Positions 6,157 through 13,007 of a stretch of DNA of 29,400 nt are shown piece by piece (position 1 is the stretch's first letter; every line of letters begins with the position of its first letter). The notes below the pieces were generated by a model that was given only the letters and a program-made list of their open reading frames with translations, was not told where the DNA came from and made no database searches. The translations under genes and the position numbers were made by a program. The stretch covers positions 1-29,400 of the forward strand of contig JAGBBE010000189.1 of the NCBI GenBank assembly GCA_017938645.1. The letters run 5' to 3'. Source of the stretch: Clostridia bacterium (GTDB lineage: Bacteria; Bacillota_A; Clostridia; Christensenellales; Aristaeellaceae).

Positions 6157-8151
6157 TTATTGAAGATCGGTACGAATCACATAGACAGTCACAGTTTTCA
6201 TGTCCTCAGGACGCAGATCATAGCCGCTGTTCCGGGTACTGTCGCGAGTCTCTTCATAGATGCGCAGCGCATCCGCCAACTCGTTCTCCACATAGGGAAG
6301 CAGCTTCTCAGCAGCCTCTTTCTCTGCGCCCATAATGGTATCCTTCATGGTCTGCATACCGTCTTTCAGGGTACCGGCTCCGGTGGACAGCTGAGATGCG
6401 CCGTCTGCCAGGGTCGAAGCGCCGGTGGACACTGTGGATGCGCCAGCGGACAGGCTGGCAGCCCCTGTGTTCAGCTGCGTCAAGCCGGAATGAAGCTGTG
6501 ACGCCCCTGCAGCTGCCTGGGCTGTGCCGGCGGTATATGCCTGTAAACCTGTGACGAAGGTATTCACCTGATCCAGCTGGGCTTTCAACGCAGACAGGCT
6601 GTCGTATGCGGTTTGCGCCTTGGCCAGCTTGGCAGCGACGGTTTCATCAGATGCCAGATAGCTTTCCACGTTCTGCTGCACCAGCTGCTCGATTTGCGCC
6701 AATACATTTTCTTCGATCTGCGCTTTCACTTCGTCGGATGCCATCTGCTGCTCCACAGCTGCGCTGACCATGGCGGCCTGTTCGGCGGATACCATCCCGG
6801 CCTTCACGGCCTGGGTATACTGTTCAGCCGTCATTTCCTGACCGGCTGCCTGCAGCACGGCTTCCAGAACCTTCTGCTGTACCGCCGCTTCCACAGCGGA
6901 GCGCACCTGGTCGGCGTTTGCCTCCACCTGAGGGCGCACTGCCGCTTCCACCTGAGCGAAAGCCGCTTCCTTCAAGGCAGCCGGGTTCAGCTGAGCCAAC
7001 ACGCCGTCGAGCACGGCAGCATAGTTTTCAGCGGTCAACTCAGGAAGCGTAATCCCGGCAGCATCCAGCCCCGTAGCAGCCAACTGCTGATTGGCGGTAT
7101 CCAGCACGGCGGCAAACAGGGCTTCCGCGCCGGTATTGAGCGCTTCGTTGTTGGCAATCAGCGTTGCCAGGCCTTCATCCAGCGTTGCGGCCCCGGTTTC
7201 GGCATTCGCCGCGCCTGCGGCCAAGGTAACGGCGCCATCGGCCAGCGCTGCTGCGCCATCCTTCAAATCCGCTGCGCCGGCGGAAAGCTGAGACGCGCCA
7301 CCAGCCAGAGAAACCGCGCCATCATTCAGCTGGGTCAACCCATCGTTCAATTCATTAACTTTCGGCACGATGTCTTTGGTTTTCCCAGTGGTTTCCGGCA
7401 GGGCTTCGCCGTTTTGCATCGCTTTCAGCAGGAGCTTTACCTCATCCATCTCCGTGTGAATGTCCAGATTGATCCGTTCATCCAGTTCACTGCAAACAGT
7501 ATCCACAGGGTCAGCGCTGCTGAAAGTCATCATCCAATTCAGGTCTGCATGATCCGCATGGAAGGAAGCGGTGAAGGATGCGGGGAGATTCAGCTTTTCA
7601 TCAGCGCCGGGTACCGCCCAGCCCACCAGCGCCTGCCGGCCCATTTCGGACAGAACGGCTGCGTTTTCCAGTCTCAGGTCAGTAATTCCTTCTTCGGGCA
7701 AAGGCAGCGCCGTCACGGCCAGGACAGGCAGCTTTTCCTGCTGCTGATAAGAAATGGTCAGCACAGCGTCGCCCGTCTTGTCTTTCAGGTCTGCAAAGGA
7801 AATATCCGCGCCATCCAGGGTCAGCGTTACCAACGGCGTCAAAGCCGGGATCTTATCGGATGTGCCCTGGTAGGTGATGTCCTTGCCGTTTGCCTGCCAG
7901 GTCAGGCTTTCCCCATCCAGGGTGAAGGTTTCCTTACCGCCTGCATTCAGAATATCGGTCAGGATGGTTTGATCCATGATCTCGTCCAGCCCATCGGCGT
8001 TTTCCAGGCGAACACTGTCTGTGATGCTTTTTATTGTTCCGTCAGCGGTGGTAACAACATAAACCCGTTCGTGTTTCGTAGTCTCAGCCAATCCGGGCAC
8101 GCAGCCCAGCACCATGACGGCAGTCAAAAGCAGCGCAACGATCTTTTTCAT
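6157..8151 (-). CDS. Secreted heptad-repeat protein partnering an MMPL transporter
   Basis: This 664-residue protein has a signal peptide (MKKIVALLLTAVMVLGCVPG) and a beta-rich N-terminal region of about 230 residues. A central part follows, built of LxxGAxxLxxG heptads (LTQLNDGAVSLAGGASQL and relatives) on both sides of an Ala/Gln/Glu-rich coiled-coil-like segment. These heptads are those of YhgE/Pip-type and related proteins, often encoded beside MMPL/RND exporters in Firmicutes. The likely role is as an extracytoplasmic accessory of the transporter. It starts 20 bp after the MMPL stop, behind GGAAAGGAAGG, and is followed by the TetR gene, so all three are co-transcribed. No C-terminal sorting signal is visible. 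Confidence 0.88.
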   Translation of the reverse strand: MKKIVALLLTAVMVLGCVPGLAETTKHERVYVVTTADGTIKSITDSVRLENADGLDEIMDQTILTDILNAGGKETFTLDGESLTWQANGKDITYQGTSDKIPALTPLVTLTLDGADISFADLKDKTGDAVLTISYQQQEKLPVLAVTALPLPEEGITDLRLENAAVLSEMGRQALVGWAVPGADEKLNLPASFTASFHADHADLNWMMTFSSADPVDTVCSELDERINLDIHTEMDEVKLLLKAMQNGEALPETTGKTKDIVPKVNELNDGLTQLNDGAVSLAGGASQLSAGAADLKDGAAALADGAVTLAAGAANAETGAATLDEGLATLIANNEALNTGAEALFAAVLDTANQQLAATGLDAAGITLPELTAENYAAVLDGVLAQLNPAALKEAAFAQVEAAVRPQVEANADQVRSAVEAAVQQKVLEAVLQAAGQEMTAEQYTQAVKAGMVSAEQAAMVSAAVEQQMASDEVKAQIEENVLAQIEQLVQQNVESYLASDETVAAKLAKAQTAYDSLSALKAQLDQVNTFVTGLQAYTAGTAQAAAGASQLHSGLTQLNTGAASLSAGASTVSTGASTLADGASQLSTGAGTLKDGMQTMKDTIMGAEKEAAEKLLPYVENELADALRIYEETRDSTRNSGYDLRPEDMKTVTVYVIRTDLQ

Positions 8152-8171
8152 ATTTGATCCTTCCTTTCCTG

Positions 8172-10238
8172 TTATCGGGCGGCTTTCATATCAAAAGTGG
8201 TATGGACAATCACTTTGTCCAGCAGAAGTAGCATGGCGGGCAGGAGCAGCAGCACCACAGCCACGCTCAGCAGCGCGCCACGGGCAATCAGGCGGCACAT
8301 GGAAGAAATGATGTCCACATTGGAATACAGTCCTACGCCATAGGTGGCGGCGAAGAATCCGAACCCGCTGACCAGGATGCTTTGAGCGGAGGAAGCCACG
8401 GCCTTTTCTACTGCCTCCTTTTTGTCCATGCCGGCCAGGCGGTTCTGCTTGTACCGGGTGGTCATCAGGATGGCGTAGTCCACGGTGGCGCCCAGCTGAA
8501 TGGTGGAAATCAGGATAGGTCCCACGAAGGGCAGCTCTGTGCCTGTGTAATACGGGATGCACAGATTGGCGGCAATGGCCAGCTCGATGATTGCTACCAG
8601 CAGCACCGGCAGAGAGAAGGACTTCTGCACCAGCAGGATGATCACGAAAATGGCGATGATGGAAATCAGGCTGACTACCGTGAAATCATGATCAGTGCAG
8701 GCGATCAGGTCTTTCGTGCAGGGCGCTTCACCGATCAGCATGCCGCCCTTATCATACTTTTTCAAAATGCTGTTCAGGCTGTCAATCTGGGCATTGACCT
8801 CATCGGAGGAGATCACATAGGAGGAGTTAATCAGCATCAGCTGATAACGGTCTCCCTTTACCAGGGACAAAGCATCATCGGGAACGATGGATTCCGGGAT
8901 GCCCGCGCCAAGCAGGCTATCGATACCGATCACGCTCCTGACGCCATCCACCTGCTGCATTTCTTCCGTCATATCCCGGACATCTTTCTGCGACACATCG
9001 CTGTCGACCAGCAGCAGGTGGGTGGTAGCCATATCAAAGGTTTCTTCCAGCTTCTTGTTGGCAATGACGGATTTCAGCTCCGGCGGCATCACCTTGCTCA
9101 TGTCATAGTACACATTCACATGATTGTAGCCATAGAACGCCGGGAAGATCATGATCACCAGCACCACGGCCAGCACCTTGTAATGCTTGACCACAAAGCG
9201 CCCGATGCCGCTCACATTGGGAAGCAGCGGCTTGTGAGAGGTCTTTTCGATCGCGCCGTCCAGCAGGCGGATCACACAGGGCAGCAGCACTACCGTACCA
9301 AGCACGCCCATCACGACGCCCTTGCTCATGACGATGCCCAAATCCTTGCCCAGGGTAAAGCTCATGAAGCAGATGGAAATGAAGCCTGCAATGGTGGTCA
9401 GGCTGGAGCCCAGGATGGAAGTAAAGGTCAGGTGAATTGCTTCCGCCATGGCCTCATCCTTGTCTGCAATCAGCGCTTTCTGCTCCTTGTAGCTGTGCCA
9501 CAGGAAAATGGAATAGTCCAGCGTCACGCCCAGCTGCAGTACAGCGGCCACGGCTTTGGTGATATAGCTGATTTCGCCCAGGAAGTAATTGCTTCCCATG
9601 TTCCACAGGATGCTTACACCGATGCAGGCCAGGAAGATCAGCGGCAGCAGGAAGCTGTCCATGGTGATCATCAGCACCACAGCGCACAGCGCCACGGCGA
9701 TGCCCACATAAATCCCTTCCTGCTCTTCCACCAGTTGCTTCGTGTCCGTTACAACTGCGGACAGGCCGCTGACGAAGCACTTTTCGCCCGCGATTTTGCG
9801 CACCTGGCCGATGGCATCCATCGTTTCCTCTGAAGAAGAACCTTCATCGAAAAACACGGCGGAAAGCATGCAGTCGCCCCGCTGGAACATTTCCCGGATA
9901 TTCGAGGGGATCATTTCGATGGGGAGCATTCCCTTCGTGATGGAGGCGAAGCCGATCACGCTGTCCACGTGGGGGATTTCTTTCAGGGCATTCTCCATGT
10001 CAGCCTGCTCAGAAATGGTCATGCCCTCCGTGACCAGCAGGGAAAAAGCGCCTTTGCCAAAATCCTGCAGCAGGATTTCCTGGCCCCGCACCGTCTCCAG
10101 GTCCTGGGGCAAATAATATAAAAGATCATATTTTGTCTTGGTGGCTGCCATGCCCAGCACAGAGGAAATCATCAGCGCAATGCACAGGATGATGACCGCG
10201 ATTCTATGCTTGACCAGCCATTTGGTGAAGCCTTTCAC
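8172..10238 (-). CDS. MMPL/RND family exporter (possible fatty-acid efflux pump)
   Basis: This 688-residue inner-membrane protein has the MMPL two-half layout: an N-terminal TM helix (WLVKHRIAVIILCIALMISS), a large outer loop (about 40-170), a sterol-sensing-like bundle of five or six helices, then a repeat of loop and bundle. The paired segments with LGVTLDYSIFLWHSYKEQ and LGATVDYAILMTTRYKQN are diagnostic. Such proteins use the proton gradient to export lipids, fatty acids or drugs. FarE of Staphylococcus aureus is a known fatty-acid exporter of this family under a TetR regulator. The start is GTG 10238 behind GGGAGG; an ATG two bases upstream is out of frame. It heads an operon that ended in an oleate hydratase, which favours unsaturated fatty acids as substrate, though this is not proven. 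Confidence 0.92.
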   Translation of the reverse strand: MKGFTKWLVKHRIAVIILCIALMISSVLGMAATKTKYDLLYYLPQDLETVRGQEILLQDFGKGAFSLLVTEGMTISEQADMENALKEIPHVDSVIGFASITKGMLPIEMIPSNIREMFQRGDCMLSAVFFDEGSSSEETMDAIGQVRKIAGEKCFVSGLSAVVTDTKQLVEEQEGIYVGIAVALCAVVLMITMDSFLLPLIFLACIGVSILWNMGSNYFLGEISYITKAVAAVLQLGVTLDYSIFLWHSYKEQKALIADKDEAMAEAIHLTFTSILGSSLTTIAGFISICFMSFTLGKDLGIVMSKGVVMGVLGTVVLLPCVIRLLDGAIEKTSHKPLLPNVSGIGRFVVKHYKVLAVVLVIMIFPAFYGYNHVNVYYDMSKVMPPELKSVIANKKLEETFDMATTHLLLVDSDVSQKDVRDMTEEMQQVDGVRSVIGIDSLLGAGIPESIVPDDALSLVKGDRYQLMLINSSYVISSDEVNAQIDSLNSILKKYDKGGMLIGEAPCTKDLIACTDHDFTVVSLISIIAIFVIILLVQKSFSLPVLLVAIIELAIAANLCIPYYTGTELPFVGPILISTIQLGATVDYAILMTTRYKQNRLAGMDKKEAVEKAVASSAQSILVSGFGFFAATYGVGLYSNVDIISSMCRLIARGALLSVAVVLLLLPAMLLLLDKVIVHTTFDMKAAR

Positions 10239-10280
10239 ATTCTCTACCTCCCAACACTCTTCATGTTTTAAAACATTGTG

Positions 10281-10309
10281 TTGACTTTCTCAACGATGCG
10301 AATTATAAT
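10281..10309 (+). promoter_or_regulatory. Promoter for the divergent TetR gene
   Basis: TTGACT (10281-10286), a 17-bp spacer and TATAAT (10304-10309) form a near-consensus sigma-70-type promoter reading toward the TetR gene at 10435. Its -10 box overlaps the -10 of the opposite promoter because AATTATAATT is almost palindromic. Confidence 0.75.
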
Positions 10310-10330
10310 CATTCTCGTGATTGATTTCAA
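10302..10330 (-). promoter_or_regulatory. Promoter for the MMPL operon, sharing the -10 with the TetR promoter
   Basis: On the minus strand, TTGAAA (10325-10330), a 17-bp spacer and TATAAT (10302-10307) read toward the MMPL gene. This promoter and its plus-strand partner face each other over one shared -10 region, so polymerase can occupy only one at a time. The -35 box lies inside the AATCAAT repeat array. Confidence 0.75.
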
Positions 10331-10370
10331 TAATCAATTTGATAATCAATCGTTTGTTAATAAACAATTC
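10319..10370. promoter_or_regulatory. Probable TetR operator: AATCAAT half-site array
   Basis: The heptamer AATCAAT occurs inverted at 10320-10326 and directly at 10332-10338 and 10344-10350, spaced exactly 12 bp. The outer arms GATTGATT (10319-10326) and AATCAATC (10344-10351) form a palindrome, and atcaa-t-ttgat (10333-10343) forms an inner one. A further palindrome, ttgtt-aata-aacaa, lies near 10354-10367. The array covers the -35 of the MMPL promoter, so a bound dimer would block it. Which TetR binds is not shown. Confidence 0.65.
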
Positions 10371-10434
10371 GGCATGACAGGCGGATTTAACCGACACAGG
10401 ACCTGAAAATTGTTGAGAAAGAAGGATTTGACTC

Positions 10435-11028
10435 ATGGCGCAGGCAATCGAGGCTCCTCAGAAAAAAGAAGACCGCCGTGTACGGCGGACAAAAAAACTG
10501 CTGACCCAGGCACTGACCCAATTATTGCAGGAAAAACAGATCAATGAAATTACCGTCAAAGAACTGACCGACCTTGCAGATATGAACCGAGGCACTTTTT
10601 ATCTGTATTACAAGGATATGTTCGACATGCTGGAGAAAATCGAAGACGGGATGTTTGAAGCGCTGGACGCCATCATTTCCCTGCACGAACACGACGACGT
10701 GAGCCAGCAGACCAAACCCATCCTGTTGGATCTGTTCGACTTCATCGAGGAGAACCAGGAAATGTGCCGGGTGCTTTTAAGTCCTCACGGGGATATGAAC
10801 TTCCTGCACAGGCTCAACGAAGTGGTGCGGGAAAAGTGCCTGAAGGCATGGCCCGACATCCGAAAGGAAAAAGGCGAAGCGGATTTCGATTATCATTACA
10901 GCTTTGTGGTGTTCGGCTGCGCGGGGATCATTCGTGCATGGGTCAACCGCAATTGTCCTGAATCCGCCGAAAAAATGGCTGAGATGGCATACGGCATGAT
11001 CCTCCGCGGCAGCCTGTCGGGCGTATAA
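10435..11028 (+). CDS. TetR/AcrR family regulator divergent from the MMPL operon
   Basis: This 197-residue protein has an N-terminal HTH (residues about 18-62: RRTKKLLTQALTQLLQEKQI, then ITVKELTDLADMNRGTFYLY and YKDMFDML) and an all-helical C-terminal domain of the TetR_C_7 kind (FDYHYSFVVFGCAGIIRAWV). ATG 10435 follows AGAAGGA. It is transcribed away from the MMPL gene and is separated from it by the overlapping promoters and the half-site array, the usual layout of a local repressor that also controls itself. A second TetR gene lies inside the operon, so control may be two-layered. The ligand is unknown; a fatty acid is plausible from the neighbours. Confidence 0.9.
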   Translation: MAQAIEAPQKKEDRRVRRTKKLLTQALTQLLQEKQINEITVKELTDLADMNRGTFYLYYKDMFDMLEKIEDGMFEALDAIISLHEHDDVSQQTKPILLDLFDFIEENQEMCRVLLSPHGDMNFLHRLNEVVREKCLKAWPDIRKEKGEADFDYHYSFVVFGCAGIIRAWVNRNCPESAEKMAEMAYGMILRGSLSGV

Positions 11029-11040
11029 AATGCCACAACT

Positions 11041-11139
11041 CTACAATGCAAGTATGCTTTTCACAAACTAATTAATGAAACCGACCTTGCAGAAGAAACA
11101 CGTATTTTAATCGAAAAGTTACGCAAGAAAAATGTATAA
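11041..11139 (+). pseudogene. C-terminal remnant of an unidentified protein
   Basis: A frame without a start codon reads about 32 protein-like residues (YAFHKLINETDLAEETRILI, then EKLRKKNV) and stops with TAA at 11137-11139. It has the charged-helix character of a C-terminus, but I do not recognise the family. It may be debris inside the element's right end. Confidence 0.3.
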
Positions 11140-11496
11140 CAGTAAACTATTATAATTGCAAAACCTCTAAAATGTTGAGTTCTATACAGAAGATTTCTGG
11201 TATACTCCGAACCATACCTCCACCTCAAATAAACATAAAACTAATTTACTAGCAATGAGTGATACTTAGTAGATATGTGCCTTCCCTAAATCATAATTAG
11301 CAACTTTGCTAATTTCGACTTCGAAAGGCATTCTGCTAACCATCTGCTAATTGGACGTCACAAAATCAGATAATTTTAAGTATCACGCGACAACACCACA
11401 CAAAATACTATTCGCCAAATTTCCTAATAATATATGGATTTTCCATCATTGTAAGACATCACAACACACGATGGAAAACACAGCACGCTGTACTCC
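11140..11496. other. AT-rich right end of the element with CTGCTAAY motifs
   Basis: No gene is visible. The notable content is two TCTGCTAAY copies 11 bp apart (11332-11340 and 11343-11351) and two weaker TTGCTAAT copies (minus strand near 11295-11302, plus strand 11307-11312). Their spacing resembles arm-type integrase binding sites. Confidence 0.55.
11332..11352 (+). repeat. Paired TCTGCTAAY motifs, 11-bp period (element end)
   Basis: TCTGCTAAC at 11332-11340 is followed after two bases by TCTGCTAAT at 11343-11351. The same tandem pair with the same period occurs at 29182-29201, and single copies lie at 7-14, 1804-1811 (minus), 11574-11581 and 11664-11671 (minus). Confidence 0.7.
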
Positions 11497-11537
11497 CAAA
11501 CGGTAGGCCGTGGGTTCGAATCCCGCCGGGTGCGCCA
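11497..11537 (+). tRNA. 3' fragment of a tRNA gene, probable attachment site
   Basis: The segment has a variable loop AGGCC, a perfect T arm (GTGGG, TTCGAAT, CCCGC), the 3' acceptor strand CGGGTGC, discriminator G and an encoded CCA ending at 11537. Upstream bases do not pair to form an anticodon stem, and there is no D arm or 5' acceptor strand (GCACCCG would be needed), so only the 3' half is present. The acceptor and G73 suggest tRNA-Arg, with low certainty. A partial tRNA 3' end followed at once by a terminator is what a tyrosine integrase leaves at the distal end of an element. The intact tRNA would lie left of the window, next to int. Confidence 0.75.
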
Positions 11538-11546
11538 AAACCACCG

Positions 11547-11610
11547 AAAAACCCCCGATTCCGAGCCAAAGAGCTGCTAACAGCCCTCCGCTCAGGAATC
11601 GGGGGTTTTT
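11547..11610 (+). terminator. Terminator downstream of the tRNA fragment
   Basis: A perfect 16-bp stem (11547-11562 with 11595-11610; five A, five C and GATTCC against GGAATC, five G and five T) ends in a T run on the plus strand and equally on the minus strand. It starts 9 bp after the tRNA CCA, so it is probably the original tRNA gene terminator on the chromosome side of the attachment site. Confidence 0.8.
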
Positions 11611-11979
11611 CTATTTTGGTGTGTCAGTAGAGCCGGTGCTCCTGCTCATTTTTTCAAAGACCCGTTAGCAGATTTCTAATTTTTCGGCCCGATTTCTAAC
11701 GCACTTTTTCCTTCTTTAGAATTTTCGTGCTAATTATTTTGTGCGATGCTGCAAGCCGTTCTGAGAAGACCTGACAGCCCGGCTTGTTTTTCACTGTTCT
11801 TTAGGGCTTTTTCCGGCTATTCGGGGATTGTTTTCGGGCGTGCTTCCCGGCTCACCACATCCCCCGTTAGAGGCGTCGTTTAGATGGGATTAGCGGATTC
11901 AATGATTCCCGTTAGCATTTCTAACACCGCTCGAAAATCCTTGCACTCGACCTTCTCTGAAACCGTTGATTCGGCTGTC
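11611..11979. other. No supported gene; TTAGC/GCTAA-rich spacer
   Basis: No coding frame is credible. The stretch has an inverted GTTAGCAGA (11664-11672), GTGCTAATT near 11728, and a small palindrome gttag-catt-tctaac near 11911-11925. It lies between the tRNA terminator and a broken PLD gene and may be the remnant of a second element. Confidence 0.45.
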
Positions 11980-12187
11980 TTAATGATCGTTGAGGCGTTG
12001 GATTTTCTCAAATGTCTTCGAAAAAACCAATTGAGTAAAAACCCGTTCAACCTGCATTGCTATGTCCTTGGAAATAACATGGGTACCTAATTCCACATTG
12101 CCTTCTTGCCCATGATACGACAGATTCGCAGAAGTAATCAGGGTCTCACTTCGATCAACGGAGATTACTTTTGCATGCAGTGCAGAC
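11980..12187 (-). pseudogene. Phospholipase-D-like protein, C-terminal fragment
   Basis: About 68 residues hold one HKD motif: LHAKVISVDRSETLITSANL, followed by a GNVELG segment and a helical tail to QRLNDH. In intact PLD-superfamily nucleases or phospholipases two such motifs form one active site; here only the second is left. The GN(V/I)ELG text resembles DrmC of DISARM phage-defence systems and other PLD nucleases, but no other DISARM gene is in the window, so this stays tentative. The first codons coincide with the end of the SDR fragment, and the frames differ by one base, so a deletion joined the two genes. No ribosome site precedes it. Confidence 0.75.
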
Positions 12188-12802
12188 ATCATATCCGCCC
12201 TTTACCGCCAGCGGCAGCTTTCCCGCGAGGAAGGACAGCAGCATATTCGTAATGCTGCCCTTTCCCAGATTGCCTGGCCCGATGATGCCCGACGGGAACA
12301 CGACGCTGGCGTTCAACCCTTCCTTCGCCGCCTGCAGCACCAGCGCCATGGCTTTGCTCTTTGCGTAATCGCCCCTGACAAGCTCCGGGGAAAAGGTCGT
12401 TGTCTCCGCAATTTCCGTGCCCTTCGGCTTTTCCGGAATCGCATGGACGGAGCTGACGTAGACCAGCTTTCCAACGCCGCATTGGCTGCAGAATTTCAGA
12501 ATATTCCTTGTGCCGTCCACGTTGACCCGGTAGATTCGGTCGCCCGGATGCGTGGCCACGGAGATTATCCCCGCGCAGTGAATGACGCAGGTATGCTCAT
12601 CCGCGCCCGCAAAGAAGCGTCCGAGCGCAGCCTCGTCGCACACGTCGCCCGTCATGACGCGAACATTCTGAGGAAGCTCCCGCGCCAACGGATCGCCGTC
12701 CATGACCAACGCCCGAACTTCCGCCTTCGCGTCCTTCAGCTGCGCCAGCACAATGCGTCCCAGAAAACCCGTCGCTCCCGTAATCAGATATTTCTCAAAC
12801 AT
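12155..12802 (-). pseudogene. Extended SDR (NAD-dependent epimerase/reductase-like), 3'-truncated
   Basis: Residues 1-205 form a good extended SDR: the Rossmann NAD motif TGATGFLG (8-15), an acidic VMTGDVCD segment, the VYVSS strand and the catalytic pair Y146/K150 (DYAKSK), then SGIIGPGN. The family normally goes on after GGYD to a VDVRDVA-like segment and ends near residue 320-340. Here, after D205, the frame runs into the PLD fragment and adds only CTACKSNLR. The substrate-binding C-terminal domain is missing, so activity is unlikely. ATG 12802 has only a weak ribosome site (GACAGGCTG). The substrate class (sugar nucleotide, flavonol-like or sterol-like) cannot be told. Confidence 0.85.
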
Positions 12803-12935
12803 CGTTCAGTGCAGCCTGTCGCAGTTTCAATAACGAAAAGACGGGCCGCTTTCTCCCTCCTGCCAGCGTTCGGTCTATGCGGGAGAAAGACCCCGACCGG
12901 TGCGCTCGCATCGTCAAACAGACGGAAAGCACAGC

Positions 12936-12965
12936 AAAAAAAGCCTGCGAAAACCATCGCAGGCT
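12936..12965 (-). terminator. Terminator of the SPFH gene
   Basis: A perfect 8-9 bp stem (GCCTGCGA 12943-12950 with TCGCAGGC 12957-12964, loop AAACCA) is followed on the minus strand by seven T. It lies 43 bp after the SPFH stop codon and ends the long minus-strand run. Confidence 0.9.
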
Positions 12966-13007
12966 CAGAAGCATACGGGCGGGAACGTCCGGAAAATTTA
13001 CGGCGTA

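Noticed and set aside
6613..9833. Long plus-strand open frames opposite the heptad-repeat and MMPL genes
   Set aside because: They are rich in His, Gln and Gly and lack domains or ribosome sites; they are antisense shadows of well-supported genes.
11460..11537. A complete tRNA gene
   Set aside because: The 5' acceptor strand, D arm and a pairing anticodon stem are absent; only the 3' part is present.
11573..11590. Resemblance of gctgctaacagccc to a T7-vector terminator sequence
   Set aside because: It is a short chance match inside the loop of a natural hairpin; no other vector sequence is present.
11884..12090. A 68-codon plus-strand frame opposite the PLD fragment
   Set aside because: The minus strand encodes a recognisable HKD motif; the plus frame has no ribosome site or domain.
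11980..12187. A DISARM phage-defence system
   Set aside because: Only a PLD fragment resembling DrmC is present; no helicase, methyltransferase or other DISARM gene is in the window.
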